Of a stretch of 64,000 nucleotides of DNA, positions 1 to 10,460 are shown piece after piece. The notes beneath the pieces were generated by a model. It did not search any database and was not told the DNA's origin. It saw nothing but the letters and a program-made list of their open reading frames with translations. The number at the start of each line of letters is the position of its first letter. The stretch's first letter is position 1. Made by a program: the position numbers and the translations under genes. Source of the stretch: Azonexus hydrophilus DSM 23864 (GTDB taxonomy: Bacteria > Pseudomonadota > Gammaproteobacteria > Burkholderiales > Rhodocyclaceae); contig NZ_AUCE01000016.1 of NCBI RefSeq assembly GCF_000429605.1, forward strand, positions 124,001 to 188,000, in the 5' to 3' direction.

Positions 1-764
1 GCACGCTCGCGGGCGTTGCGGCGCGGCTTGCCGCGCTGGCTGGCGATGATCAGCTCGTTCTTCATCGAATGTTCCCAGCCGACCAGTTCGGTGACGGTGA
101 CGTCGTAGCCGTGGGATTCCAGCAACAGGCAGCGCAGCACATTGGTCAGGTGGCTACCCAGTTCGCGGGTATGGATCGGGTGCCGCCACAGTTCGGCCAG
201 CGGCGTCTGGGCCAGCGATTCGGCCTTGCGGGCGCGCATCGTTGCCGCGACTTCGGCCTGGCAGCAGGGCACCAGCACGATGTGTTTGGCCTGTCGTGTC
301 AAAGCGAAACGAATGGCGTCGTCGGTCGCCGTATTGCAGGCATGCAGGGCGGTAACGACATCGACGACGGCCGGCAGCGCGTCCGAGGTCATCGATTCCT
401 CGACCGTGCAGGCGAGAAAGCGCATGCGCGGGAAGTCCAGCCGGGCGGCCAGTTCGCGCGATTTGTCGACCAGTTCGGCACGCGTTTCGATGCCGACGAC
501 CTCTCCGCTGGCACGGGTCTTGATATAGAGATCGTAGAGGATGAAGCCGAGGTAAGACTTGCCGGCACCATGATCGACCAGGGTTTCCATGCCATCGAGC
601 AGGGGCTCGATGAACTGGGCGAGATGGTAGACCTGCTTGAGCTTGCGCCGGCTGTCCTGGTTGAGCTTGCCGTCGCGCGTCAGGATATGCAGTTCCTTGA
701 GCAGTTCGATCGACTGCCCGGGGCGGATTTCCGGGATCGTGGCGGGCGGGTTCTGTTTTTTCAT
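1..764 (-). CDS. class I SAM-dependent methyltransferase, 3' end outside window
   Basis: The reverse strand reads open from an ATG at 764 to the window edge (254 codons), so the C-terminus is missing. Around residues 58-70 it has a motif I-like segment, DHGAGKSYLGFILYD, followed by an acidic residue in VVGIETR and a later VPCCQ motif. This pattern is typical of the Methyltransf_32-like group of Rossmann methyltransferases. The substrate cannot be read from the sequence; some relatives are annotated as RNA or small-molecule methylases. It is divergent from the small gene at 874, with about 110 bases between them that must hold both promoters. The family call is fairly sure and the role is unknown. 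Confidence 0.75.
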   Translation of the reverse strand, partial: MKKQNPPATIPEIRPGQSIELLKELHILTRDGKLNQDSRRKLKQVYHLAQFIEPLLDGMETLVDHGAGKSYLGFILYDLYIKTRASGEVVGIETRAELVDKSRELAARLDFPRMRFLACTVEESMTSDALPAVVDVVTALHACNTATDDAIRFALTRQAKHIVLVPCCQAEVAATMRARKAESLAQTPLAELWRHPIHTRELGSHLTNVLRCLLLESHGYDVTVTELVGWEHSMKNELIIASQRGKPRRNARER

Positions 765-873
765 GGGCGCAATTATCGCATTCAAACTTCTATCACTTTC
801 GTGTCAACCGAATGGCGATGGCGTCGTTATTGCAATCATGGTGTAGATGCACCGTAATCTCACGGAGACACGA

Positions 874-1152
874 ATGGGCAGTCTGAGCAACGAATCCTTC
901 GAGCAATTTCTGGATTCCCTGAAAAAGGCAGGTATCTCGATTTCCAATGAAGCCCAGTTGCGCGAGCGATTGGCCGAAGCGCAGCGCTGGCGTTATGCTT
1001 TCCAGACGCTGGCCGCCAACGGCAAGAGCATCGGCATCTGTTTCGAAGACCAGTCCGCCGGCAGCAACAGCGCCGAGATCGAACGGGCCTTCGCTGAATT
1101 CCAGTTATCTGAAAGAAGCAAGGCGGTTTTCTCCGCCAGCCTCAAGCACTGA
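874..1152 (+). CDS. small hypothetical protein (92 aa)
   Basis: I do not recognise a family. The start is placed at the ATG at 874 because GGAGA lies 7 bases upstream; an in-frame ATG at 847 has no such site. The product is soluble and mostly helical, with charged helical stretches (residues about 5-45) and no signal peptide or membrane segment. It faces the convergent ettA gene across a shared hairpin terminator. Codon use resembles the GC-rich neighbours, so it is probably a real resident gene. Confidence 0.6.
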   Translation: MGSLSNESFEQFLDSLKKAGISISNEAQLRERLAEAQRWRYAFQTLAANGKSIGICFEDQSAGSNSAEIERAFAEFQLSERSKAVFSASLKH

Positions 1153-1192
1153 GTTTCGCTGTTCCGCGAAAAGCGGGGCAGGAAAATGAAAG

Positions 1193-1218
1193 ACGGGCGC
1201 CGAAATGGCGCCCGTTCT
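1193..1218. terminator. bidirectional intrinsic terminator between the small gene and ettA
   Basis: A 9-bp perfect stem, ACGGGCGCC (1193-1201) with GGCGCCCGT (1207-1215), has a 5-base loop. It is followed by TCTGTTTT on the plus strand, and the other strand also runs into a T-rich stretch. It sits between two convergent genes, so it can serve both. Confidence 0.8.
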
Positions 1219-1234
1219 GTTTTGCAGATTGCGC

Positions 1235-2899
<1,665 letters not shown>

Positions 2900-2914
2900 G
2901 GTCTCGCCTGTGAC

Positions 2915-2953
2915 AAAAAAACGGGGAAGGCCCGCAGTCTACGGGGCTTCCCC
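2915..2953 (-). terminator. intrinsic terminator after the bactofilin gene
   Basis: GGGGAAG (2923-2929) pairs with CTTCCCC (2947-2953), and the inner CCCG/CGGG pairs extend the stem with one mismatch. On the minus strand the stem is followed by seven T (A tract 2915-2921). It lies between the bactofilin stop and the ettA start. Confidence 0.8.
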
Positions 2954-2974
2954 TAAAATGACCAGCCTTTGCGC

Positions 2975-3532
2975 TCAGGCGGACAAAGCGCTCAGGATGG
3001 GAGGGTGGTTCTTTTCTGCTGCCAGGGCGTTGATGTCGCCGCACAGTTCGCCGCCTTCGGCGATCACCAGCTTGCCGTAACGGATCTTGCCGCTGACCCG
3101 CCCGGTGGCGTGGATGATCAATTGCGAACGGGCGGTCAGTTCGCCGTCGAAGCTGCCGTGAATCTCGGCCACATCGATGCTCACCTTGCCGGAAAACGCG
3201 CCCTTGTCCGCAATGCGGATGACGCGGCTGTCCATCGTTGCCTCGACCCGGCCCTCGACAACCAGCATGTCGCAATCCAGGATTTCGGCGCCCTTGAGTT
3301 TGACATCCGGGCCGACGATCAATCGGGCACCGCTGTCCTTCTCGGTGGTTTTATCGTTTTGTACTGCGTTCGACGGAGATACTTCCTGGCCACTCTGCGG
3401 TGGCGCGGTGGGGGTTGCTGCCTGGACTGCGTTGATGCTCTGGGGTGGGGTGCCGTTGCCGAGAACGGGGCGGGTGGTTCGCTGCGGGTTCTGCTCCGCA
3501 CGAGTGATCGGCGGGCTGGTTTTCATGAACAT
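2975..3532 (-). CDS. bactofilin (polymer-forming cytoskeletal protein)
   Basis: Bactofilins assemble into nucleotide-independent filaments that scaffold cell-wall, morphology or polysaccharide machinery, often at the inner membrane. The 185-residue product has a disordered Pro/Gln/Thr-rich N-terminus (about 1-75) and a core of short beta repeats (about 80-175) such as RLIVGPDVKLKGAEI and KIRYGKLVIAEGGELCGDI, which is the DUF583 right-handed beta-helix pattern. The start is set at 3532 (ATG TTC ATG AAA) because AGGAGA sits 4 bases upstream; a longer reading to 3739 lacks a ribosome site. It appears monocistronic, ending in the terminator just downstream. The partner process is unknown. Confidence 0.85.
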   Translation of the reverse strand: MFMKTSPPITRAEQNPQRTTRPVLGNGTPPQSINAVQAATPTAPPQSGQEVSPSNAVQNDKTTEKDSGARLIVGPDVKLKGAEILDCDMLVVEGRVEATMDSRVIRIADKGAFSGKVSIDVAEIHGSFDGELTARSQLIIHATGRVSGKIRYGKLVIAEGGELCGDINALAAEKNHPPILSALSA

Positions 3533-3811
3533 GGATTCTCCTATAGGCAGGGTCGAGATTGACGCCGGCAAGATATAGCGATATGCGTGCCACACACGAA
3601 AAGACATTAATAAACAATGAACTGAGAATGGCTTGGTGCGTATTTCAGCGACTTCTGTCGCCAATACCCGACACTTATTTGGCCGGGCCGCGCAGACCCG
3701 CCTGGCAAGCCGGCGTAGAATGTCGTTCGTTGGCGACATATCGCTTAAGCAGATGATTTGTCGTTGTTATTGCGTTTGATTAATTTCGTTGTCATTGACT
3801 CTGGAGTCTCG

Positions 3812-5203
3812 GTGTCCCTGTCATTTCGCCACGGCATGCTGGCCGGTGTCCTGTTGATCGTTAGCCTGCTCGGCGGTGTCGCCGCCCACGGCTGGTGGCT
3901 GCTGGAAGGCTTGGTCGGCCAGAGTCGGGAGAGCAACCAGCACGCGCTCAAGCTGACCGCCGTCGTCCAGGCGCTGGCCGAGCGTACCGTCGACATGGAG
4001 CGCAGCGCCCGCCAGTATCTGGTGCTCGGCGATCCGGTCTTGCGCGAGCGCTTTGACGAGCATCATGCGCAATCGCTGGCGCAACTCGGGCAGATCGATC
4101 TGCCTGAACTGAGCGAATCGGCGACGGCCTGGCGCCAGCTTGCCGGGCAACTGCATGACGGATTGGCACAGGGGCAATCCGCCGAGGAATTACAGCCCTT
4201 GCTGGCCGCGCTGGGCGCCTTGAACGAAGACATCCGCCGCCGCAGCCAGCGCTGGATCGAAGCCAGCAATGCGCGTCTGCTCGACGAACTGGAGCGCCAG
4301 CGCGGGCAACTGCAGCAGCGACTATTGCTGGCGCTGGGTGGCGCGCTGATTGCCGCGCTACTCATGACCTGGTGGCTGATCCGCCCGGTCCGCCAGCTGG
4401 AAACAGCGATAGGCCGGCTCGGCGGCAAGGACTTCAGGGAACAAGTCGTCGTCGAAGGACCAGCCGACCTGCGCCGGCTTGGCCAGAAGCTCGACGACCT
4501 GCGCCAGCGTCTGGCTGAACTGGAGGCCGACCGCGAACGCAAGCTGCGCCACGTATCGCACGAACTCAAGACCCCGCTGGCAGCCCTCAAGGAAGGTGTC
4601 GCGCTGCTCGCCGAAGAGGTTCCCGGGCCCTTGTCGGCGACCCAGCGCGAAGTGGTCGATATCCTCGACCACAAGGTCGGCAGCCTGCAGCGCCAGATCG
4701 AAAGCCTGCTGATGCTCAACGCCGCTGCCTACGAAGCGTGCCAGCTGGATGTCGCCCAGGCCAGTCCCGGTCAGTTGCTGGCCGACGCTGCCGGGCGTCA
4801 CGCACTTGCCGCCCAGGCGCGGCAAGTGCGCATCGTCGTTGAGGCCGGGGAGGGCGTGGCCAGGCTGGATGCCGGCAAGCTGGCGGTGATCCTCGACAAC
4901 CTGCTGGCCAATGCCATCGACTTCAGCCCGGACGGGGCGACGATCCGCCTGTGCGCCGCATCGACACCCACGGGCTGGCAGATCGACTGTATCGACCAAG
5001 GCCCCGGCATCGCCCCCGAAGATGTCCGGCGAATTTTCGAACCCTTCGTCCAGGGCCGACGTCAGGCGCCCGTCCCGCGTCAGGGCAGCGGTGTCGGTCT
5101 GTCGATCGTGCGCGAGCTGGTCGGCGCCATGGGCGGGCGCGTCGATCTCCTGCCGGGCGAAACCGGCGCCCATTTCCGAGTGGAGTTGAACCATGCCCGT
5201 TAG
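3812..5203 (+). CDS. glrK: sensor histidine kinase, GlrK/QseE type
   Basis: This is a membrane kinase that autophosphorylates and passes phosphate to the GlrR-type regulator encoded two genes on. From the GTG start (GGAG 5 bases upstream; 463 aa) it has a first TM segment (about 8-30), a helical periplasmic domain, a second TM (about 170-190), a HAMP linker and an HisKA domain with HVSHELKTPL (His about 250). The HATPase domain has an N-box (LDNLLANAIDFSP), DQGPGIAP and GSGVGLSIV. An ATG at 3758 is in frame but would add a hydrophobic leader with no ribosome site. The order kinase > lipoprotein > sigma-54 activator matches the enterobacterial glrK-qseG-glrR locus. The stimulus is unknown. Confidence 0.85.
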   Translation: MSLSFRHGMLAGVLLIVSLLGGVAAHGWWLLEGLVGQSRESNQHALKLTAVVQALAERTVDMERSARQYLVLGDPVLRERFDEHHAQSLAQLGQIDLPELSESATAWRQLAGQLHDGLAQGQSAEELQPLLAALGALNEDIRRRSQRWIEASNARLLDELERQRGQLQQRLLLALGGALIAALLMTWWLIRPVRQLETAIGRLGGKDFREQVVVEGPADLRRLGQKLDDLRQRLAELEADRERKLRHVSHELKTPLAALKEGVALLAEEVPGPLSATQREVVDILDHKVGSLQRQIESLLMLNAAAYEACQLDVAQASPGQLLADAAGRHALAAQARQVRIVVEAGEGVARLDAGKLAVILDNLLANAIDFSPDGATIRLCAASTPTGWQIDCIDQGPGIAPEDVRRIFEPFVQGRRQAPVPRQGSGVGLSIVRELVGAMGGRVDLLPGETGAHFRVELNHAR

Positions 5204-5684
5204 GCAATTGTGCTTTCTATCGCTGATCAGCCTGCTGCTCGGCGCCTGTGCCGTCACGCCGCCAGCCGGCGGGACGCAAGGCGCGCTGGCCTTCCAGCGC
5301 ACCTTGGCCGGGCTCGATAGCCTCGAACTGGCCCGCACCCGGGGCCAGCTTGCCGCCCAGCCGGGCAATGCCGACGCCCAGATCCGGCTGGCCCTGCTGC
5401 TGGCCCAGAGCAAAACCGGCAACGGCGATCTGGCCAAGGCGCAGGCGGTGCTCGACCACCTGCTCAAGGCGAACGACGAGGCCGCCCAGGCGCTGCATCC
5501 GCTGGCCCGGCTGCTCGCCGAGCATCTGGCCGAACGGCAGCGCCTGGAAAGCCAGATCGAGCGCCAGGGCGCGCAACTCAAGGACAGTCAGCGCAAGGTC
5601 CAGGAATTGCAGGAAAAGATCGACCGCCTCGCCGAAATCGAACGCAGCCTGCCCAGTGCAGCCCGGCCGGGAGTGCGCCCATGA
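5193..5684 (+). CDS. qseG: QseG-like lipoprotein
   Basis: The 163-residue product starts with a short lipoprotein signal, LISLLLGAC, giving Cys19 as the predicted lipidated residue. It continues with an alanine/leucine-rich helical domain and a C-terminal coiled coil (about 115-155, LESQIERQ...ELQEKIDRL). It overlaps the end of the kinase gene by 11 bases and the start of the regulator gene by 4, implying translational coupling. In enterobacteria the lipoprotein in this position (QseG) interacts with and activates the kinase. The same role here is inferred from position and architecture, since the sequence is low in complexity. Confidence 0.7.
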   Translation: MPVRQLCFLSLISLLLGACAVTPPAGGTQGALAFQRTLAGLDSLELARTRGQLAAQPGNADAQIRLALLLAQSKTGNGDLAKAQAVLDHLLKANDEAAQALHPLARLLAEHLAERQRLESQIERQGAQLKDSQRKVQELQEKIDRLAEIERSLPSAARPGVRP

Positions 5685-7057
5685 AAGCCCTGAACGCCAA
5701 CGCCGCCCACATCCTGATCATCGATGACGACGAAGACATCCGCCGTCTGCTGACCATGCGCCTGCAGGCCCGGGGCTTTCGCGTCACCCAGGCGGTTTCG
5801 GCCGAACAGGGGCTGGCCTGCATCGCCGTCGACACCCCGCGCCTGGTCATCAGCGACATCCGCCTGCCTGGACGTGACGGCATGTCGCTGTTCGAGGAAC
5901 TGCATCACACCCGGCCCAGCCTGCCGGTGATCCTGCTCACCGCCCACGGCACCATTCCCGACGCCGTTGCCGCCACCTCGCGCGGCGTTTTCGGCTACCT
6001 GACCAAACCCTTCGACAGCCAGAACCTGATGGCCCGCATCGATCAGGCGCTGCTCATCTCGGCCGGCGACGACCGGCCGGGCGGCGAGCAGGCCGACGCC
6101 AGCTGGTGCGAAGGCGTGATCCATCGCAGCACGTGTATGGCCGAACTGCTGGCCGACGCCCGCATGCTCGCCCTGTCCGACGCCAGCATCCTGATTCGCG
6201 GTGAAAGCGGCACCGGCAAGGAAGTGCTGGCGCGCGCCATTCACCGGGCCAGCCAGCGTGCCGGCGGCCCCTTCATCGCCATTAATTGCGGGGCCATTCC
6301 CGAACAACTGCTCGAATCCGAACTGTTCGGCCACGTTCGCGGCGCCTTCACCGGTGCCGCTGCCGCCCGCAACGGCCTGATCCAGGCCGCCAACGGCGGC
6401 ACACTCTTTCTCGATGAAATCGGCGACATGCCGCTGTCGCTCCAGGTCAAGCTGCTGCGCGTGCTGCAGGAACGTGCCGTCCGCCCGCTGGGCGCCACCC
6501 GTTCGGAAGCCGTGGATATCCGCCTGCTGTCGGCCACCCATCGCGACCTGGAGGCCGCCATGGCCCAGGGGCAGTTCCGTGAAGACCTCTATTACCGGCT
6601 CGACGTCGTCTCGCTGACCCTGCCCAGGCTGGACGCGCGTCGTGAAGACATCCCGCTGCTTGCTGCCCACTTCCTGCGTCAGCTCGGCGCCAAGTACGGC
6701 AAGCCGATCAGCGGCTTTGCTCCGGATGCGCTGGAAGCCCTGGCCACCGCCGGCTGGCCGGGCAACGTCCGGCAACTCTTCAACGTCGTCGAACAATGCT
6801 GCGCCCTGACCTCGACGCCGCTGATTCCGGCCTCGCTGGTCCAGCGCGCGCTGCGCGCCCCGGCCATGGATGCCCTGAGCTACAACGAAGCCAAGCAACG
6901 CTTCGAACGCGACTACCTGGTCCGCCTGCTCAAGCTGACCCAGGGCAACGTCGCCGACGCTGCGCGGATCGCCGAACGCAACCGTACCGAGTTCTACCGG
7001 CTGCTGCAGAAATACGATCTGGCACCGGCCATGTTCAGGGCGGCGGAAGAGGGCTAG
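5681..7057 (+). CDS. glrR: sigma-54 dependent response regulator, GlrR/QseF type
   Basis: An NtrC-family activator of 458 aa that remodels sigma-54 RNA polymerase when phosphorylated. Residues about 10-125 form a receiver (IDDDED, phospho-Asp 59, TKPF lysine). Residues about 145-385 form the AAA+ domain with Walker A GESGTGKE, the sigma-54-contacting GAFTGA loop and Walker B GGTLFLDEIGDMP. The C-terminus (about 415-450) is a Fis-type helix-turn-helix (NVADAARIAERNRTEFYRLL). It overlaps the lipoprotein gene by 4 bases. In enterobacteria GlrR activates the glmY sRNA; no such target is visible in this window. Confidence 0.88.
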   Translation: MKALNANAAHILIIDDDEDIRRLLTMRLQARGFRVTQAVSAEQGLACIAVDTPRLVISDIRLPGRDGMSLFEELHHTRPSLPVILLTAHGTIPDAVAATSRGVFGYLTKPFDSQNLMARIDQALLISAGDDRPGGEQADASWCEGVIHRSTCMAELLADARMLALSDASILIRGESGTGKEVLARAIHRASQRAGGPFIAINCGAIPEQLLESELFGHVRGAFTGAAAARNGLIQAANGGTLFLDEIGDMPLSLQVKLLRVLQERAVRPLGATRSEAVDIRLLSATHRDLEAAMAQGQFREDLYYRLDVVSLTLPRLDARREDIPLLAAHFLRQLGAKYGKPISGFAPDALEALATAGWPGNVRQLFNVVEQCCALTSTPLIPASLVQRALRAPAMDALSYNEAKQRFERDYLVRLLKLTQGNVADAARIAERNRTEFYRLLQKYDLAPAMFRAAEEG

Positions 7058-7087
7058 GGCGGGGGAGCAGAATTTGCGGACGAAAAA

Positions 7088-7110
7088 AAAGCACCGCAAG
7101 GTGCTTTCTT
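7088..7110. terminator. intrinsic terminator after glrR (bidirectional)
   Basis: AAAGCACC (7088-7095) pairs with GGTGCTTT (7100-7107) around the tetraloop GCAA. It is followed by TTTCTTCT on the plus strand and by eight T on the minus strand. It can stop both the glrKqseGglrR transcript and the tRNA-Arg transcript coming from the right. Confidence 0.85.
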
Positions 7111-7125
7111 CTGCCTGAGATCGAC

Positions 7126-7202
7126 TGGCGCGCCCGGAGCGATTCGAACGCCCGACCCTCTGGTTCGTAGCCAGATACTCTATCCAACTGAGCTACGGGC
7201 GC
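7126..7202 (-). tRNA. tRNA-Arg (ACG), copy 1
   Basis: 77 bases including encoded CCA. The acceptor stem GCGCCCG pairs with CGGGCGC, the D-loop has AGTTGGA, and the anticodon loop CTACGAA (anticodon ACG) sits on stem TCTGG/CCAGA. The T-arm contains GTTCGAATC. It is identical in sequence to the copy at 7253, 50 bases away. Confidence 0.95.
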
Positions 7203-7252
7203 GCTGTCTGTACAAGCAAGGAAAATCCCAAAAGGAAGTTCCGGTTTCTGAA

Positions 7253-7329
7253 TGGCGCGCCCGGAGCGATTCGAACGCCCGACCCTCTGGTTCGTAGCCA
7301 GATACTCTATCCAACTGAGCTACGGGCGC
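7253..7329 (-). tRNA. tRNA-Arg (ACG), copy 2
   Basis: Same 77-base cloverleaf and ACG anticodon as the neighbouring copy. The two genes are probably co-transcribed on the minus strand. ACG is normally edited to ICG and reads CGU/CGC/CGA. Confidence 0.95.
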
Positions 7330-7400
7330 GCTGTCAGAGCCGCGCATTATACGGGCCTTGCCAGAGATTGCAAGGGGTTTCGGGAAAATAGGGGAAATAA

Positions 7401-7424
7401 AAAACCCCGCCGGAGCGGGGTTTT
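7401..7424. terminator. intrinsic terminator between tRNA-Val and tRNA-Arg
   Basis: A perfect 10-bp palindromic stem, AAAACCCCGC with GCGGGGTTTT, has loop CGGA. T runs flank it on both strands. It follows tRNA-Val on the minus strand, so the two tRNA-Arg genes probably have their own promoter or depend on read-through. Confidence 0.85.
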
Positions 7425-7430
7425 GGAATT

Positions 7431-7506
7431 TGGTGGGTGCTGACGGGGTCGAACCGCCGACATTCGCCTTGTAAGGGCGACGCTCTACCAACTGAGCTAA
7501 GCACCC
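7431..7506 (-). tRNA. tRNA-Val (TAC)
   Basis: 76 bases with encoded CCA. The acceptor stem GGGTGCT pairs with AGCACCC, and the anticodon loop CTTACAA (anticodon TAC) sits on stem TCGCC/GGCGA. The T-arm has GGTTCGACC. It lies 33 bases after the hupB stop and may be processed from the hupB transcript. Confidence 0.95.
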
Positions 7507-7539
7507 ATCTGCGGCCAGCGCAGAAGGAGCGGCATTATA

Positions 7540-7812
7540 TCAGTTAACGGCGTCCTTGAGGCCCTTGCCGGCGCGGAATTTCGGAGACTTGGCAGCCTTG
7601 ATTTCCAGGGTCTTGCCGGTGCGCGGGTTGCGACCGGTGCGGGCAGCGCGCTCGCCGACGTAGAAGGTGCCGAAACCGATCAGGTTAACGCTGTCGCCAG
7701 CCTTGAGGGCACCCTTGATGGCTTCAACAGCAGCGTCCAGCGCGCGGCCGGCAGCAGCCTTGGAAATGTCAGCCGAGGTGGCGATCTGATCGATCAGTTC
7801 AGTCTTGTTCAT
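7540..7812 (-). CDS. hupB: DNA-binding protein HU-beta
   Basis: A 90-residue histone-like protein that bends and compacts DNA. The HU signature is present: [11 protein letters not shown], then [46 protein letters not shown], shown here only in part as GFGTF and GRNPRTG, the beta-arm DNA-wrapping segment. The start at 7812 has GGGGA upstream, and a longer frame to 7950 would cover the promoter. The gene follows lon, as in many proteobacteria, but has its own strong promoter. Confidence 0.95.
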   Translation of the reverse strand: MNKTELIDQIATSADISKAAAGRALDAAVEAIKGALKAGDSVNLIGFGTFYVGERAARTGRNPRTGKTLEIKAAKSPKFRAGKGLKDAVN

Positions 7813-7863
7813 GTAAGTCCCCTGAGATAGGTTTGGAGTGGTGAAAAATCTGGTGAGGGGCGA

Positions 7864-7893
7864 TTTATAGCGCCCCCGAAATCCTTGTGTCAA
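7864..7893 (-). promoter_or_regulatory. sigma-70 promoter of hupB
   Basis: On the minus strand a perfect -35 TTGACA (7893-7888) is followed by an 18-base spacer and -10 TATAAA (7869-7864), about 50 bases before the hupB ATG. This near-consensus promoter fits an abundant nucleoid protein. Confidence 0.8.
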
Positions 7894-7933
7894 GCGGATT
7901 TTGAGCCGATTTCGGCGGCTCTCCAGGCTGCTT

Positions 7934-7965
7934 GCGGATGCCGTTGGCAAGACAACAGCATCCGC
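7934..7965. terminator. weak hairpin after lon, possible terminator
   Basis: GCGGATGC (7934-7941) pairs with GCATCCGC (7958-7965), with a second inner GTTG/CAAC pairing. It lies just past the lon stop but has no T run on the minus strand, so intrinsic termination would be weak. It may instead stabilise the mRNA end. Confidence 0.4.
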
Positions 7966-7975
7966 GCCTTTGAAA

Positions 7976-10390
7976 TCAATGGGTAAGCAGCGTGTTTTTC
8001 ACCGATTCCTCGTTTTGCGTTGCCAGTTCAGGCGCGCTCGGGGCAAGCTCCGGCAGGGGCTCCGGGACGCTTTCCAGGGCCCGTTCGAGGACCTGATCGA
8101 TCCATTTCACCGGCACGATCTCGATGCGATTCTTGAGATTTTCCGGCATTTCGGTCAGATCCTTGACGTTCTCTTCCGGGATCAGCGCCGTCTTCAGACC
8201 GCCGCGCACGGCAGCCAGCAGCTTCTCCTTGAGCCCGCCGATGGCCAGCACCTCACCGCGCAGGGTGATCTCGCCGGTCATGCACACGTCGCAACGCACA
8301 GGAATGCCCGTGTAGGACGAAACCAGGGCGGTGGTCATGGCGATGCCTGCCGACGGGCCGTCCTTGGGCGTGGCGCCCTCAGGAACGTGGATGTGGATGT
8401 CGGTCTTCTCGAAGACTTCGTCCTTGATCCCCAGGCGGCGGGCACGGGCGCGCACGACCGAGCGGGCGGCTTCGACCGATTCCTTCATCACGTCGCCCAG
8501 CGAGCCAGTACGCACGATGTTGCCCTTGCCTGGCATGTTGGCGCATTCGATGGTCAGCAGCTCGCCACCGACTTCGGTCCAGGCCAGACCGGTGACCTGG
8601 CCGACCTGGTTTTCCTTCTCCGCCATGCCGAAGCTGTAGCGGCGAACGCCCAGGTACTTGTCGAGGTTGCGCGAATTGACCGTCATCTTGCTTTCGCGGG
8701 CCTTGAGCACCAGCGTCTTGACGACCTTGCGGCAGATCTTCGAAATTTCGCGCTCCAGCGCCCGCACGCCGGCTTCCCGGGTGTAGTAGCGGACGATGTC
8801 GCGGATCGCGCTCTCGGCGACGACCAGTTCGGTCTTCTTGACGCCGTTGTTCTTCATCTGCTTGGGCAGCAGATAGCGCATCGCGATGTTGACCTTCTCG
8901 TCCTCGGTATAGCCGGACAGGCGGATGACTTCCATCCGGTCGAGCAGCGGGGCAGGGATGTTCAGCGTATTCGCGGTGGCCACGAACATCACGTCGGAAA
9001 GATCGAAATCGACCTCGACGTAATGATCCTGGAAGGTGTTGTTCTGTTCCGGATCGAGCACTTCGAGCAGCGCTGACGACGGATCGCCACGGAAATCCTG
9101 GCCGAGCTTATCGACTTCGTCGAGCAGGAACAGCGGATTGCGCACGCCGACCTTGGTCAGGCTGGTCAGGATCTTGCCCGGCATCGAGCCGATATAGGTA
9201 CGGCGGTGGCCGCGGATTTCGGCTTCGTCACGGACGCCGCCGAGCGCCATGCGCACGAACTTGCGGTTGGTCGCCTTGGCGATCGACTGGCCGAGCGAGG
9301 TCTTGCCGACACCCGGGGGGCCGACCAGGCACAGGATCGGCGCCTTGACCTTGTCCACGCGCTGTTGCACGGCAAGATACTCGACGATGCGTTCCTTGAC
9401 CTTCTCCAGACCGAAATGGTCGCTGTCGAGAATCTTCTCGGCGGCGCGCAGATCCTTGCTGATGCGCGTCTTCTTGCGCCACGGCAGGCCGATCAGCGTT
9501 TCGATGAAATTGCGCACGACGGTGGCCTCGGCCGACATCGGCGACATCAGGCGCAGCTTCTTCAGCTCGCCCTGCGCCTTGGCCAGACCTTCCTTGCTCA
9601 TGCCGGCAGCGGCAATCTTCTTGTCCAGCTCTTCCAGATCGGCGCCTTCTTCACCTTCGCCGAGTTCCTTCTGGATCGCCTTGACCTGTTCGTTCAGGTA
9701 ATACTCGCGCTGGCTCTTCTCCATCTGGCGCTTGACGCGGCCACGGATGCGCTTTTCCACCTGCAGGATGTCGATTTCAGCTTCCAGCTGCGAGAGCAGG
9801 CGCTCGATGCGTTCGCGGACGTTGTCCATCTCCAGCACTTCCTGCTTCTGCTCGATCTTGAGCGGCAGGTGGGCGGCGATGGTGTCGGCCAGGCGGCCGG
9901 CGTCCTCGATACCGGTGATCGACGACAGCACTTCCGGCGGAATCTTCTTGTTCAGTTTGACGAACTGGTCGAACTGGGCGACCACGGCGCGGCGCATCGC
10001 CTCGATCTCGTGATCCTCGGCACCGGTCTGGGCCAGCGGGGCGGCGGTTGCCATGAACACCGCCGACTGCACGTCGATGGCTTCGATGCGGGCGCGCTGC
10101 GTGCCTTCGACCAGCACCTTGACGGTGCCGTCGGGCAGCTTGAGCATCTGCAGGATGTTGGCCATGCAGCCGATGCGGTACAGATCATCGGCTTCCGGCT
10201 CGTCCTTGGCAGCCGACTTCTGGGCCACCAGCATGATCTGCTTGCTGGTCTCCATGGCCATTTCGAGGGCCTTGATCGACTTGGGGCGGCCGACGAAGAG
10301 AGGAATGACCATGTGCGGAAACACCACCACATCGCGCAGCGGCAGCAGCGGCAATTCGAGGGTTTCCGGGAGCGTGTTGGGGTTCGACAT
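7976..10390 (-). CDS. lon: ATP-dependent protease Lon
   Basis: An 804-residue hexameric AAA+ serine protease that degrades damaged and regulatory proteins in the cytosol. It has an N-terminal substrate domain ([15 protein letters not shown], residues 12-28), a coiled coil (about 190-270) and the AAA+ module with Walker A GPPGVGKT (357-364) and FLLDEVDKL. The C-terminal protease domain has catalytic Ser in DGPSAGIAM (about 680) and Lys in [10 protein letters not shown] (about 722). Length and domain order are normal. It follows clpX, with a heat-shock promoter in the 70-base gap. Confidence 0.97.
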   Translation of the reverse strand: MSNPNTLPETLELPLLPLRDVVVFPHMVIPLFVGRPKSIKALEMAMETSKQIMLVAQKSAAKDEPEADDLYRIGCMANILQMLKLPDGTVKVLVEGTQRARIEAIDVQSAVFMATAAPLAQTGAEDHEIEAMRRAVVAQFDQFVKLNKKIPPEVLSSITGIEDAGRLADTIAAHLPLKIEQKQEVLEMDNVRERIERLLSQLEAEIDILQVEKRIRGRVKRQMEKSQREYYLNEQVKAIQKELGEGEEGADLEELDKKIAAAGMSKEGLAKAQGELKKLRLMSPMSAEATVVRNFIETLIGLPWRKKTRISKDLRAAEKILDSDHFGLEKVKERIVEYLAVQQRVDKVKAPILCLVGPPGVGKTSLGQSIAKATNRKFVRMALGGVRDEAEIRGHRRTYIGSMPGKILTSLTKVGVRNPLFLLDEVDKLGQDFRGDPSSALLEVLDPEQNNTFQDHYVEVDFDLSDVMFVATANTLNIPAPLLDRMEVIRLSGYTEDEKVNIAMRYLLPKQMKNNGVKKTELVVAESAIRDIVRYYTREAGVRALEREISKICRKVVKTLVLKARESKMTVNSRNLDKYLGVRRYSFGMAEKENQVGQVTGLAWTEVGGELLTIECANMPGKGNIVRTGSLGDVMKESVEAARSVVRARARRLGIKDEVFEKTDIHIHVPEGATPKDGPSAGIAMTTALVSSYTGIPVRCDVCMTGEITLRGEVLAIGGLKEKLLAAVRGGLKTALIPEENVKDLTEMPENLKNRIEIVPVKWIDQVLERALESVPEPLPELAPSAPELATQNEESVKNTLLTH

Positions 10391-10422
10391 CAGTCTGCCT
10401 TTGAAATAGGTATGTGCCCCCT

Positions 10423-10450
10423 AGCTGGGGGCGAAAAACCGGATTTCAAG
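10423..10450 (-). promoter_or_regulatory. RpoH (sigma-32) heat-shock promoter of lon
   Basis: On the minus strand CTTGAAA (10450-10444) is the exact sigma-32 -35 element. A 12-base spacer and CCCCCAGCT (10431-10423), close to the CCCCATNT -10 box, follow. The -10 lies about 35-40 bases before the lon start. Heat-shock control of lon is established in E. coli. The -10 also forms half of a small hairpin (GCCCCC/GGGGGC, 10416-10432), which may be coincidental. Confidence 0.7.
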
Positions 10451-10460
10451 AACCCCCGGC

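Noticed and set aside
7126-7329. Repeat array or CRISPR from the near-identical blocks
   Set aside because: The two blocks are complete tRNA-Arg genes; no CRISPR-like repeat-spacer pattern was seen anywhere in the window.
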